Source: JBNKZU01 sp050301795 (GTDB lineage: Bacteria; Pseudomonadota; Gammaproteobacteria; Thiohalomonadales; Thiohalomonadaceae). From it: a DNA stretch of 64,000 nt. Shown in pieces: positions 42,124-51,261 of this stretch; the stretch's first letter is position 1; every line of letters begins with the position of its first letter. The stretch lies in the NCBI GenBank assembly GCA_050301795.1, contig JBNKZU010000034.1, positions 1 to 64,000 on the forward strand, in the 5' to 3' direction. The notes below the pieces were generated by a model, which saw only the letters and a list, made by a program, of their open reading frames with translations, was not told where the DNA came from and did not search any database. Position numbers and translations under genes: made by a program.

Positions 42124-43203
42124 TTATGATGGGTTTTTCTGTTTCTTCATTCTGATTTGAGTCACTAGCTCTAATGCAGTTTTATCACAAGGCGGTAGTT
42201 CTACGTCACTTTGTGCTAATGGCTCAGTTCGATCTCCCCATTGCAGTAGATGGGCGCTCCATGTCAATCCAGCCCCGAAGGCTGGCATCAATATGTTGTT
42301 ACCCGGGGTTACTCTGCCCTCTTCTATCGCCTCAACAAGTGCAATCGGTGCGGTTGCGGCGGACATATTGCCGTAGCGATGAATGTTGATAAAGACCTTC
42401 TCTTCTGGAATTCCTGCGCGATTTGCTATCGCTTCTATTATTCGCAGATTGGCCTGATGGGGTACTACTAGATCAATATTATCTATGGTTAATCCAGATT
42501 TTTCTAACACGCCGTTGCAGGCATCGGTCATCCCTTTAACGGCACGCTTAAAGATCTCCTGTCCTTCAAACTGCCATTGAAAATCACCGACGATTACGCC
42601 ACTGTTCGCATAATCAGTTCCCCAGCCATGTATGCTCAGAATATCTCTAACCTTGCCATAGCAACCGAGTGATTCGGCGATAACAGTTTGATGGTCATCA
42701 TTCGCCTCAAGATAGAAGGCCGATGCACCATCGCCAAAAAGTACCGCAACATTACGATTGTCCCAGTCCATAATTGGTGAGATCACTTCGCCACCGATCA
42801 CCAGCGCACTTTTTACTGCTCCGGTGCAAATCATGCTGCTTGCCGCACTCAGTGCATAGAGAAAACTGGTGCACGCGGTATTGAGATCCATACAGGCGGC
42901 GTTGTTAGCTTTTAACAACTGCTGCACGCCGGATGCAACATTGGGACAGATGCGATCTGGTGTTGTGGTTCCAACGACAATAAGCCCAACATCATCTGCA
43001 CTTTTTCCGGCAGCGGCCAATGCTTTTGACGCCGCCACGTAACCTAGCTGAGTTAGAGAAACATGTGATATGCGGCGCTCTTGCATTCCGGTGCGTTTTC
43101 GAATCCATTCATCATCGGTCTCTAAAAAGGTGGCGAGATCATCGTTGGTTAATATTGCCGGTGGTACACATTTTCCCCATCCGGTGATAGCTGCTTTTTT
43201 CAT
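42124..43203 (-). CDS. Beta-ketoacyl-ACP synthase III (FabH-like)
   Basis: This 359-aa thiolase-fold condensing enzyme has the Cys-His-Asn triad: Cys in MDLNTACTSFLYAL, His in VVPHQANLRI, Asn in HRYGNMSAATAPIAL. DDEWIRKRTGMQERRI and LFGDGASAFYLE are FabH signatures. At 359 residues it is longer than housekeeping FabH (about 317), with an extra C-terminal tail. It lies 18 bp after the TetR gene, next to the beta-oxidation operon, so it may connect fatty-acid breakdown with synthesis. The actual substrate cannot be inferred. Confidence 0.85.
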   Translation of the reverse strand: MKKAAITGWGKCVPPAILTNDDLATFLETDDEWIRKRTGMQERRISHVSLTQLGYVAASKALAAAGKSADDVGLIVVGTTTPDRICPNVASGVQQLLKANNAACMDLNTACTSFLYALSAASSMICTGAVKSALVIGGEVISPIMDWDNRNVAVLFGDGASAFYLEANDDHQTVIAESLGCYGKVRDILSIHGWGTDYANSGVIVGDFQWQFEGQEIFKRAVKGMTDACNGVLEKSGLTIDNIDLVVPHQANLRIIEAIANRAGIPEEKVFINIHRYGNMSAATAPIALVEAIEEGRVTPGNNILMPAFGAGLTWSAHLLQWGDRTEPLAQSDVELPPCDKTALELVTQIRMKKQKNPS

Positions 43204-43221
43204 ACCACAATCCTCATCACA

Positions 43222-43941
43222 CTATGTTTTTTTTGAATTAATACCCCAACAATGCAGTAAATCCAGACATTGTTGCGCATACGCATCCACCGCTCTGTTT
43301 GAATACTCATATTTCCACGGTTTTAGGTAGTGTTCCTGAATTAGTGAAAGTATGGTTGAGGCAACGAAGCCCGCTGGAATCACACCATCGCTGATATTCC
43401 ATGTCTCATCAATGAGTCGTTCAAGTTCAAGTATCTGGGTACGCTCAATATTTTTAGAATCTTCTTGATGTGCTCGCGGTAAAGATCGTGTTTCAAAATA
43501 AAGAAAACAGAACCATGGCTGAAGTAGAGTTGATCCATAGAGATCACCCTTAACCAGCCGTTCGAGCGCGGCTTTAGAATCATCCATACTTCCGACTTCC
43601 CGCATTAGCTCTTCATTAAAAGCGACCACCACATCCTTCATCATTATTGCGATGTTCTCTTTACTGCCGATGGTTGAGTAGATTCCACCCATGCTTAGCC
43701 CGGTCTCTTTTGAGAGGTCTCTTAGCGTCATGGCTTGAAATCCGATTTTGGATGTCAGTTTAAAGGTTGTATCAAAGATCCGTTTTAGGTTTTTAACGGC
43801 AAACTTCTCCCGGCTCAATCCAATTAGATCGCTATTTCGCTTAAAAATCATTGAGTAGAGCGCATCATCCTGATAGGGAAAGCTCTTTTTGAACTGTTCG
43901 TAGGAAAATGTACCTTCTGGAGTTAATGCCAGATTCATCAT
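43222..43941 (-). CDS. TetR-family regulator of fatty-acid locus
   Basis: This 239-aa protein has a TetR helix-turn-helix at about residues 58-100 (GFQAMTLRDLSKETGLSMGG, then IYSTIGSKENIA). An extra 50-residue N-terminal segment (FPYQDDALYSMIF) precedes it. The C-terminal domain (LLQPWFCFLYFETRSLPRAH) would bind the effector, probably an acyl-CoA given the neighbours. Two related palindromes bracket the promoter of the divergent fadE operon and are its likely operators. The FabH-like gene follows in the same transcript. Confidence 0.82.
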   Translation of the reverse strand: MMNLALTPEGTFSYEQFKKSFPYQDDALYSMIFKRNSDLIGLSREKFAVKNLKRIFDTTFKLTSKIGFQAMTLRDLSKETGLSMGGIYSTIGSKENIAIMMKDVVVAFNEELMREVGSMDDSKAALERLVKGDLYGSTLLQPWFCFLYFETRSLPRAHQEDSKNIERTQILELERLIDETWNISDGVIPAGFVASTILSLIQEHYLKPWKYEYSNRAVDAYAQQCLDLLHCWGINSKKT

Positions 43942-44069
43942 TAAATCTATTCTTCTTTAGTTAATGTCTTCGACGAATATTTGGGTCTTTGACTCTGCTT
44001 CTTTTAGCTGCAAAAGCGGTAAATATCAAAGCTCAACAGACCCTAGCATATCATCTCTTTCGCTTTAAT

Positions 44070-44089
44070 ATCGAGCGTATGTTCTATTT
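44070..44089. promoter_or_regulatory. Putative TetR operator 1 (upstream of -35)
   Basis: The 20-bp site has the pattern ATCGAGCGTnnGnTCTATTT shared with operator 2 (16 or more identical positions). The dyad halves are GAGCG and a degenerate copy (TGTTC). It ends 2 bp before the -35 element of the fadE promoter. Confidence 0.55.
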
Positions 44090-44091
44090 TT

Positions 44092-44120
44092 TTGACAAAG
44101 CAGGATAACCCAACTATCAT
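44092..44120 (+). promoter_or_regulatory. Sigma70 promoter of the fadE operon
   Basis: -35 TTGACA (44092-44097) matches consensus and is 17 bp from -10 TATCAT (44115-44120). Transcription would start near 44127, just before operator 2 and about 53 nt upstream of the fadE ATG. Confidence 0.7.
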
Positions 44121-44130
44121 CCGAACATAA

Positions 44131-44150
44131 ATCGAGCGTTCGCTCTATTT
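44131..44150. promoter_or_regulatory. Putative TetR operator 2 (at transcription start)
   Basis: ATCGAGCGTTCGCTCTATTT contains the perfect dyad GAGCG-TT-CGCTC. Its centre is 61 bp from that of operator 1, near six helical turns, and it overlaps the early transcribed region, so a bound repressor would block initiation or escape. Confidence 0.6.
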
Positions 44151-44179
44151 CCTATTCACCGATCGATGAGGAAAAGAAA

Positions 44180-46651
44180 ATGATTGATCTACTCATGATA
44201 GCCATAGTGTTGTTGTCTCTGCTGATTGCGGCCTATCTCGGTTCAGGGATCGTGACCTATACCGTTATTTTAGCCATTCTGGCGGCCACCTCGGTGGTAC
44301 TTCAGTCATGCCAGCTCACTACCTGGCTTCTGGAAGCCGCATTTGTTGTCTCTCTGCTTTTTTCGATTCCTCCATTGCGCCGCAATCTTGTTGCCCTTCC
44401 GGCTCTGGCTGTAATGCGGAAAATTCTTCCACCTATCTCCCCAACTGAGCAGGAAGCGATCGATGCGGGAACTGTATGGTGGGATGGTGAAATCTTCAGT
44501 GGAAAACCCGATTGGAATAAGCTGCTATCTCAACCAAAGCCTTCGCTTACCGCCGAGGAGCAAGCGTTTATAGATGGTCCGGTCTCTGAGCTATCGCGCA
44601 TGAGTAATAAATGGCGTATCGATCAAGACTGGAAAACGATACCGGAGCTTGTATTTAACTTTATCCGTCGTAACGGCTTTTTAGGAATGATTATTCCTAA
44701 AAAGTATGGCGGCCTTGAGTTATCGCCTGTTGCCCAATCAGAGGTGTTAGTCCGTCTCTCGAATACTGGTGGAGGGATTGCAAATCTTGTTGGTGTTCCA
44801 AACTCTCTTGGCCCTGGCGAACTCCTGCTGAAATATGGAACTGAGGAGCAGAAAAATCACTATCTTCCCCGTCTCGCAAATGGTGATGATGTTCCCTGCT
44901 TTGCATTAACCGGACCGACTGTCGGCTCGGATGCCACTTCATTGCCTGATACCGGGATTGTTTGTAAGGGGCAATGGGAGGGTGAAGAGGTTTTAGGGAT
45001 GCGTCTTAACTTCTCCAAGCGTTATATCACCCTTGCTCCGTTTGCAACGGTGATTGGCCTTGCATTTAGACTAAAAGATCCTGACGGCTTAATGGGTGAT
45101 GTTAAGGACTACGGTATCACCTGCGCGCTGATCCCGAGAGATGTTGAAGGCATGACCATCGGACGTGTCCATTTGCCGGTTGGCGATATCTTTTCTAACG
45201 GCCCGATTCAGGGTAAGGATGTCTTTGTCCCGTTGAGCTTTATTATTGGCGGCCCGGAAATGGCAGGTAAAGGCTGGCGGATGCTTGTTAATTGTCTCTC
45301 GGTAGGTCGCTCTGTAACCCTGCCAACCTTCTCTGCAACCATCGGCAAGATTTCGCTGTTTGGTACCAGCGCCTACGCTAATCTGCGTCAACAATTTGGG
45401 GTCACGATATCTCAGTTTGAGGGTATCCAAAAACCACTCGCCCGGATTGCCGGTATGAGCTACATCATCAATGCCGGACGACTACATACGATTCAGTCGA
45501 TTATTGGTGGCAATAAACCGAGTGTTCCTTCTGCGATTCTCAAATACCACACAACTGAACTCGCTCGAAAGATTCTACTCGATGCCATGGATGTACACGG
45601 TGGCAAGGCGGTGGTAAAAGGGCCTCGCAACTATATTACTCACATGTATGAGTCGGTTCCGGTGGCTATAACTGTTGAGGGTGCAAATATCTTAACTCGT
45701 AATCTGATGATCTTTGGTCAGGGCGCCACTCGATCGCATCCGTTTGTGTTAAAAGAGATGCAGATGGCGCTCGCCACCGATTCAGCCGAGAATCTGGCAG
45801 AGTTTGATAAGGCGCTATTCGGCCATATTGGGTTTACAGTCAGCAATATTGCCCGCTCTTTATTGATGGGTCTCGGTGTTGCGAGTCAGAGTGTTCCGAC
45901 CAATAAGGCTCATTTACGCCCATACTATAAAGATATTAATCGCCTCAGTAGTGTTTTTGCATTAACCGCAGATATTGCAATGCTCAACCTTGGAGCACGT
46001 TTAAGATTCAAAGAGATGCTCTCTGCCCGTCTTGGTGATCTATTAAGTATGCTCTTTCTTGCGAGCATGGTGATGAAACAGCATGAGGATAATGAGAACA
46101 ACGACGAAGAGTGGCCAATGGTTAAATGGTCGCTGGATTATCTGTTAAACCAGTATCAGGTTGCGTTTGATGAGTTGATCCAAAACTGGCCAAGTACGAT
46201 GGTGGCAATGGTTCTAAAACGCATCGCCTTCCCAATTGGCCGAAGATATGCTGCCCCGAGTGATCAACTGGAAAAAGAGGTGGTTGCACTGATTAGCCGT
46301 AACTCAAAAGCAAGAGCTGATCTTTGTGCAGGTATCTTCATGGAAAACGTACCCAATAATCCGGTTGCCGAGGTCAATGAGGTGTTTATTGAAAGCCTTG
46401 AGTTAAAACCGATTAATGAAAAGATTAAACAGGCCATCCGTGATGGCAAACTTGAAAAGAGTCAAAACACAGATCAAATTGCTGCGGCCAAAGCTGCTGG
46501 AATTATTACTGATGACGAGGCAAAACAGCTTACAGCATTTGATGAGCATGTAATGGCAGTTATCAATGTTGAAGATTTTGATGAGTCGGAGATCATTCGA
46601 AAGGCGTATGATCCAAACGAAGATTCGCCGTCAGCTACCGAGAACAATTAG
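44180..46651 (+). CDS. fadE: Acyl-CoA dehydrogenase FadE
   Basis: This 823-aa enzyme performs the first oxidation of beta-oxidation. Two to three N-terminal transmembrane helices (about 1-75) anchor it, as in E. coli FadE. The dehydrogenase core (about 110-520) contains FLGMIIPKKYGGLELSPVAQ, PCFALTGPTVGSDATSLPDT and catalytic Glu in VPVAITVEGANILTRNLMIF. A family-specific C-terminal domain follows (about 560-823). It is the first gene of the fad operon, with an own promoter and two operators. Confidence 0.93.
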   Translation: MIDLLMIAIVLLSLLIAAYLGSGIVTYTVILAILAATSVVLQSCQLTTWLLEAAFVVSLLFSIPPLRRNLVALPALAVMRKILPPISPTEQEAIDAGTVWWDGEIFSGKPDWNKLLSQPKPSLTAEEQAFIDGPVSELSRMSNKWRIDQDWKTIPELVFNFIRRNGFLGMIIPKKYGGLELSPVAQSEVLVRLSNTGGGIANLVGVPNSLGPGELLLKYGTEEQKNHYLPRLANGDDVPCFALTGPTVGSDATSLPDTGIVCKGQWEGEEVLGMRLNFSKRYITLAPFATVIGLAFRLKDPDGLMGDVKDYGITCALIPRDVEGMTIGRVHLPVGDIFSNGPIQGKDVFVPLSFIIGGPEMAGKGWRMLVNCLSVGRSVTLPTFSATIGKISLFGTSAYANLRQQFGVTISQFEGIQKPLARIAGMSYIINAGRLHTIQSIIGGNKPSVPSAILKYHTTELARKILLDAMDVHGGKAVVKGPRNYITHMYESVPVAITVEGANILTRNLMIFGQGATRSHPFVLKEMQMALATDSAENLAEFDKALFGHIGFTVSNIARSLLMGLGVASQSVPTNKAHLRPYYKDINRLSSVFALTADIAMLNLGARLRFKEMLSARLGDLLSMLFLASMVMKQHEDNENNDEEWPMVKWSLDYLLNQYQVAFDELIQNWPSTMVAMVLKRIAFPIGRRYAAPSDQLEKEVVALISRNSKARADLCAGIFMENVPNNPVAEVNEVFIESLELKPINEKIKQAIRDGKLEKSQNTDQIAAAKAAGIITDDEAKQLTAFDEHVMAVINVEDFDESEIIRKAYDPNEDSPSATENN

Positions 46652-46664
46652 GAGAACTATCAAT

Positions 46665-49034
46665 ATGGCTATACCCGTTTTCAGAAAAGTTGCAATCCTC
46701 GGAGCAGGCGTTATGGGCGCACAGATTGCTGCCCACCTCGCCAATGCAGGTATTCTTTCGCTGCTATATGATCTTCCATCAGGAGATAACGATCCAAACT
46801 CGAAGGTCAAGCAAGCCATTAAAGCGCTTGCAAAACAAAAACCAGAACCGCTGGCGCGTAAAACTTATGCCAGTCGCATTACCCCCTGCAACTATGATGA
46901 TGATCTTGAACAACTACTGGAATGTGATCTAATCATTGAGGCGATTGCAGAAAAAATGGAGTGGAAAGAGGATCTCTATCATAAAATTGCACCATTTGTG
47001 AATGAAGCGGCGATCCTTGCATCAAATACCTCAGGCCTATCCATTACCACATTGGCAGGTTCTGTTCCTAAACAGATTCAGAGCCGTTTTTTAGGTATCC
47101 ACTTCTTTAACCCACCCCGATATATGCCTTTGGTTGAGTTGATTCCTCATCCTGAGACTGATGATAACGTGATTAATAATGTTGAGAGTTTCCTGGTTAG
47201 TTCCTTAGGAAAAGGTGTTGTTAGGGCAAAAGACACCACTAACTTTATTGCAAACCGTCTTGGGATCTTCTCTATGATGGCTACGCTCTATCACGCAAAA
47301 CGATTGGGAATCAACTTTGAAACGGTTGATGAATTAACAGGCACAAAGATCGGTCGTCCTAAAAGTGCGACATTACGTACCGCTGACGTAGTTGGTCTTG
47401 ATACGATGCGCCATGTTTTGCAAAACATGATCGATACCCTGCCCGATGATCCTTGGGCTGAACTGTTTGAAGTTCCAAGCTGGTTAGACACACTTGTTGA
47501 AAATGGCTCTCTCGGTTCAAAAACCAAACAAGGGGTTTATAAAAAAGAGGGCAAAGAGATCTTGGTCTTTGATGAATCAAGCGGCAACTACATCAAACGA
47601 AAAGTAAATGTCCCAGGCAAGGTGTCGAAGGTATTAAAAGATTTTAAAAACCCTGATAGATTAGCAAAGCTTCGTGAAATAAAGGAGCCAACGGCTGAAT
47701 TTATATGGTCAATTCACCGAGACGCTTTTCACTATGCAGCATATCTATTAGAAACCATTGCTGATAGCACTCGTGATGTCGATCAAGCCATCCGCTGGGG
47801 ATTTGGCTGGAAACAGGGGCCTTTTGAGATATGGCAACACGCAGGCTGGCAGAAGATCTCAAAATTGATTCAAGAGGATATCGATTCCGGTAAAACACTC
47901 TCAAAAGAGTCGTTACCGGCATGGGTTCACCGTATTGATGCTGTTCACACCGCTGATGGCTCATGGTCTCCATCTGAGGAGCGATATATACCACGCTCTG
48001 ATTTGCCTGTTTACCAGCGCCAGATCTGGCCTGAATTTCTCTATGGTGAGCACACACCGGAACAGCAGATTCTATTTGAAAACGATAGTGCCAAGTTCTG
48101 GGTTATTGAGAATGATATTGGTGTCATCTCTTTTAAAACTAAAATGCACACCATTAATGAAGAGGTTCTTGATAGTTTGAGCCGGGCTGTTGAGATTGCA
48201 GAAAAAGAGCTCACCGGCATGATTGTATGGCACCCTGACGGCCCCTTTAGTGCCGGGGCAGATCTAAAATCATTTATGCCGGTTGCACTTAAAAGTATGC
48301 TTCCTGGTAATAATGCACTTGATAACCTTCTTGCAAAATTCCAGTCCACCTGCATTCGTATGCGTAAATCAACCACTCCGGTTGTGGCTGGAGTTCATGG
48401 ACTGACCCTTGGTGGTGGTTGTGAATTAATGATGCAAACTGACCGTGTTGTTGCTGCGCTTGAGAGCTATATCGGCCTGGTTGAGGTGGGTGTCGGATTG
48501 ATCCCTGCTGGTAGCGGTTGTATGGAGTTGGCAAGGCGGGCAACACTTAAGGCTGATGGCGAAGATCAGTTTGAACACCTCAAACGTGCCTTTGAAACAG
48601 TTGCCATGGGTCAGGTCGCAACAAGCGCACAGATGGCTAAAGAGTTTGGATTCCTGCGAGAGTCCGATATCGTAGTAATGAATCAGCATGAAGTATTGCA
48701 TGCCGCCATCGCTCAAATACGGGCGTTAAATGCTGCAGGATATCGCCCACCTGTCGAGATGCCGATACGCGCCGGAGGACGAGAGATGATCGCTAACTTT
48801 AAGGCAGTGATGACCAATATGCATGCAGGAGCGTTTATCTCCGATCATGACATGAAGATTGGTAATTACGTTGCTGATGCGCTGTGTGGTGGCCCAGTCG
48901 ATGCCGACACAGATCTAACCGAAGATTGGTATCTGCAATATGAACGTAAAGGTTTCCGTTCACTGCTTAAAAGCACAAAAACTCACGCTCGGGTTAAGCA
49001 CATGCTTGATACCGGCAAGCCACTACGGAATTAG
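46665..49034 (+). CDS. fadN: 3-hydroxyacyl-CoA dehydrogenase/enoyl-CoA hydratase, FadN-type
   Basis: This 789-aa fusion has the dehydrogenase first and the hydratase last, the order of B. subtilis FadN rather than E. coli FadB/FadJ. The NAD domain starts VAILGAGVMGAQIAAHLANAG (about 8-28), with catalytic His in GIHFFNPPRYMPLVELI. The hydratase domain (about 500-700) has oxyanion motif PFSAGADLKSF and GLTLGGGCELMMQTD, with Glu in GLVEVGVGLIPAGSGC. ATG 46665 follows AGGAGA; an upstream frame through fadE is spurious. Gap to fadE is 13 bp. Confidence 0.9.
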   Translation: MAIPVFRKVAILGAGVMGAQIAAHLANAGILSLLYDLPSGDNDPNSKVKQAIKALAKQKPEPLARKTYASRITPCNYDDDLEQLLECDLIIEAIAEKMEWKEDLYHKIAPFVNEAAILASNTSGLSITTLAGSVPKQIQSRFLGIHFFNPPRYMPLVELIPHPETDDNVINNVESFLVSSLGKGVVRAKDTTNFIANRLGIFSMMATLYHAKRLGINFETVDELTGTKIGRPKSATLRTADVVGLDTMRHVLQNMIDTLPDDPWAELFEVPSWLDTLVENGSLGSKTKQGVYKKEGKEILVFDESSGNYIKRKVNVPGKVSKVLKDFKNPDRLAKLREIKEPTAEFIWSIHRDAFHYAAYLLETIADSTRDVDQAIRWGFGWKQGPFEIWQHAGWQKISKLIQEDIDSGKTLSKESLPAWVHRIDAVHTADGSWSPSEERYIPRSDLPVYQRQIWPEFLYGEHTPEQQILFENDSAKFWVIENDIGVISFKTKMHTINEEVLDSLSRAVEIAEKELTGMIVWHPDGPFSAGADLKSFMPVALKSMLPGNNALDNLLAKFQSTCIRMRKSTTPVVAGVHGLTLGGGCELMMQTDRVVAALESYIGLVEVGVGLIPAGSGCMELARRATLKADGEDQFEHLKRAFETVAMGQVATSAQMAKEFGFLRESDIVVMNQHEVLHAAIAQIRALNAAGYRPPVEMPIRAGGREMIANFKAVMTNMHAGAFISDHDMKIGNYVADALCGGPVDADTDLTEDWYLQYERKGFRSLLKSTKTHARVKHMLDTGKPLRN

Positions 49035-49044
49035 GAGATAAACA

Positions 49045-50229
49045 ATGTCAGAACAGGTTTATATTGTTGCCGCAAAACGTACTCCCGTTGGAAAGGCTCC
49101 TCGCGGCGTTTTCCGTCAAACCCGTCCCGATGACCTGCTGGTTCATGCCATCAAAGGGGTTATTACCGACTGTGGTGGACTTGAAGGTCAACAGGTTGAT
49201 GATGTCATTATTGGCTGCGCAATGCCGGAGGCGGAACAGGGGCTTAATATTGCCCGTATTGCGGCGCTAATGTCGGGACTACCCGACTCGGTTCCGGGTG
49301 TTACCGTCAACAGGTTTTGTGCCTCTGGAATTCAAAGTATCGCAATGGCTGCTGACCGCATCCGTCTCGGTGAGGCCGATATTATGATTGCAGGCGGTAC
49401 AGAAAGTATGAGCATGGTGCCCATGATGGGTAACAAGATCGCCATGAATCCAGCAATCTTTGAGGATGATAATCTCGCAATCGCCTATGGCATGGGTGTC
49501 ACTGCTGAGAAGGTTGCCGAGCGCTGGAAGATTAGCCGTGAAGATCAGGACGCCTTTGCCTATCAGAGTCATCAACGCGCATTGGCAGCGGCTGAGGCCG
49601 GCTATTTTAATACCGAGATTCTTCCATATCAGGTTACACACCATCTACCGCAATCTGATGGAACGATTCAACTGACTCAGAAATTGATTTCGGCTGACGA
49701 AGGACCAAGAGCCGATACCGCATTGGATAAACTTGCCAAACTAAGGCCAGTGTTTGCTGATAATGGCTCTGTCACCGCTGGAAACAGCTCACAGATGAGT
49801 GACGGTGCCGGCGCTGTTGTTTTGATGAGCGAACGTAAGATGAATGCGCTGGGACTTGAACCTCTGGCACGATTTGTCGGTTTTGCCGTGGCTGGGGTTC
49901 CACCTGAGATTATGGGCATCGGTCCGAAAGAGGCGATCCCAAAACTGGAGAGACAAACCGGGATTTCTTTGAATGAGGTTGATTGGATCGAATTAAATGA
50001 AGCATTTGCGGCTCAATCACTCGCGGTCATTCGTGAACTGGATATGGATCCTGAAAAGGTAAACCCATTAGGCGGGGCGATTGCCTTGGGACATCCATTA
50101 GGCGCTACTGGTGCACTACGAACGGCAACCGTCGTTCATGGCCTGCAAAGAACAGGAGGCCGTTACGGAATGGTCACCATGTGTATCGGCACTGGCATGG
50201 GCGCTGCTGGTCTGTTTGAGCGTTGCTAG
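49045..50229 (+). CDS. fadA: Acetyl-CoA acyltransferase (thiolase)
   Basis: This 394-aa thiolase completes beta-oxidation. Nucleophile Cys lies in VNRFCASGIQSI (about 91); base His in ALGHPLGATGALR (about 350); second Cys in MVTMCIGTGMGAAGLF (about 382). It follows the FadN-type gene after 10 bp. AGGAGA lies about 7 nt before ATG 49045. Likely partner of that fusion protein. Confidence 0.94.
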   Translation: MSEQVYIVAAKRTPVGKAPRGVFRQTRPDDLLVHAIKGVITDCGGLEGQQVDDVIIGCAMPEAEQGLNIARIAALMSGLPDSVPGVTVNRFCASGIQSIAMAADRIRLGEADIMIAGGTESMSMVPMMGNKIAMNPAIFEDDNLAIAYGMGVTAEKVAERWKISREDQDAFAYQSHQRALAAAEAGYFNTEILPYQVTHHLPQSDGTIQLTQKLISADEGPRADTALDKLAKLRPVFADNGSVTAGNSSQMSDGAGAVVLMSERKMNALGLEPLARFVGFAVAGVPPEIMGIGPKEAIPKLERQTGISLNEVDWIELNEAFAAQSLAVIRELDMDPEKVNPLGGAIALGHPLGATGALRTATVVHGLQRTGGRYGMVTMCIGTGMGAAGLFERC

Positions 50230-50239
50230 GAGAATCAGT

Positions 50240-50767
50240 TTGCGTAAAGAGATCCACTCAAGAGAGATAAAAACCCAGGTCTGGCTACTTGATAACGGCA
50301 ACTGGGAGATTGAATCCAATCTTGTTGATACCAAAGGTTATGATACGAAAGTCGGACTTGGAAAAGATCTTCCAGCCGGTGATCCACTGCATCAGATGAA
50401 GATTGTCATTGAAGCCTCTGCCGTTGGTGAAATATGCGACATCACGATCCAGATGCCGGATACCCCCTTTCAATACTGCCCGGAAGTGATTCGCAATTTT
50501 GATCAACTTAAAGGGGAGTTTATGAGTAAAGGGTGGAATCAGTTGCTCAATGAACGATTTTCAAAGGCGCAGGGCTGCCGACATTTGATCGATATGCTCC
50601 GCAATGCCGCAACTGTGCTGTTTCAGGCGATGGCCTATAGCCGTAACCTGACACCGGATGATATGTCCTATTGGGTCAATACCTGTCATGCCATGCGAGA
50701 AGATGGGGAAGTTGCCTTGTTTCTACAAAAGCAGTTTGTAGATGTCACTGGAACCGGATCAGCATGA
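50240..50767 (+). CDS. DUF2889 protein in fad operon
   Basis: This 175-aa protein matches DUF2889: IHSREIKTQVWLLDNGNWEI, LVDTKGYD, LPAGDPLHQMKIVIEA, and CRHLIDMLR. The family function is unknown. TTG 50240 was chosen because AGGAGA (50228-50233) lies at ideal spacing and the family begins at the HSREI region; a longer frame from 50111 would overlap fadA by 119 bp. Its stop overlaps the next ATG (ATGA). The place in the operon suggests a role in acyl-CoA handling. Confidence 0.78.
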   Translation: MRKEIHSREIKTQVWLLDNGNWEIESNLVDTKGYDTKVGLGKDLPAGDPLHQMKIVIEASAVGEICDITIQMPDTPFQYCPEVIRNFDQLKGEFMSKGWNQLLNERFSKAQGCRHLIDMLRNAATVLFQAMAYSRNLTPDDMSYWVNTCHAMREDGEVALFLQKQFVDVTGTGSA

Positions 50768-51261
50768 TGTCTAAACCCGATGCCAAGATCACGGCTCCAG
50801 AACAGCAGTTGGTCAAGATGTGGCACAAATATGGTGGCTCTACTCTTGGCCGGTTTCTATTTAATCTCATTTTCGGCTTTATGGTTCCCTACTCTGGAAC
50901 AATCCGCCCTCAGATTAGTGAAATAAAACCAGGATTTGCACGCGTTGTACTCAAAGACCGGCGCATTGTAAGAAACCATTTGCGTTCGATTCATGCCATC
51001 GCACTGGCTAATCTGGGTGAGATTGCCAGCGGCCTGGCGATGATCGCAGCACTGCCACAAAACACTCGTGCGATTGTCACTCATATCGATATCGAATACA
51101 CCAAAAAAGCCAGAGGCACATTAACAGCGACTGGCTCCGCTAGTCCGCCTCAAACTGTGACAGAGCCAACAACGCAGGTCGCCACGGCAAGCATTGTTGA
51201 TCGTCAAGGGGACATCGTTGCAACACTTAACGTACATTGGTTACTGGGGCCTCGCGAATGA
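50764..51261 (+). CDS. DUF4442 hotdog-fold protein, putative acyl-CoA thioesterase
   Basis: This 165-aa protein fits DUF4442, a PaaI-like hotdog family. Visible patterns are FMVPYSGTIRPQISEIKPGF, VRNHLRSIHAIALANLGEIA (with the usual HAIALANL helix), and VTHIDIEYTKKARGTLTATG. Catalysis was not confirmed. It overlaps the DUF2889 stop and the next gene start by 4 bp each, so all three are coupled. A thioesterase could release CoA from stalled intermediates (inference). Confidence 0.75.
   Translation: MMSKPDAKITAPEQQLVKMWHKYGGSTLGRFLFNLIFGFMVPYSGTIRPQISEIKPGFARVVLKDRRIVRNHLRSIHAIALANLGEIASGLAMIAALPQNTRAIVTHIDIEYTKKARGTLTATGSASPPQTVTEPTTQVATASIVDRQGDIVATLNVHWLLGPRE

Noticed and set aside
46566..46664. 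N-terminal extension of the FadN-type protein
   Set aside because: It overlaps the fadE end in another frame, and a strong AGGAGA precedes ATG 46665.
50111..50239. N-terminal extension of the DUF2889 protein
   Set aside because: It lies inside fadA in another frame; AGGAGA and the family start support TTG 50240.
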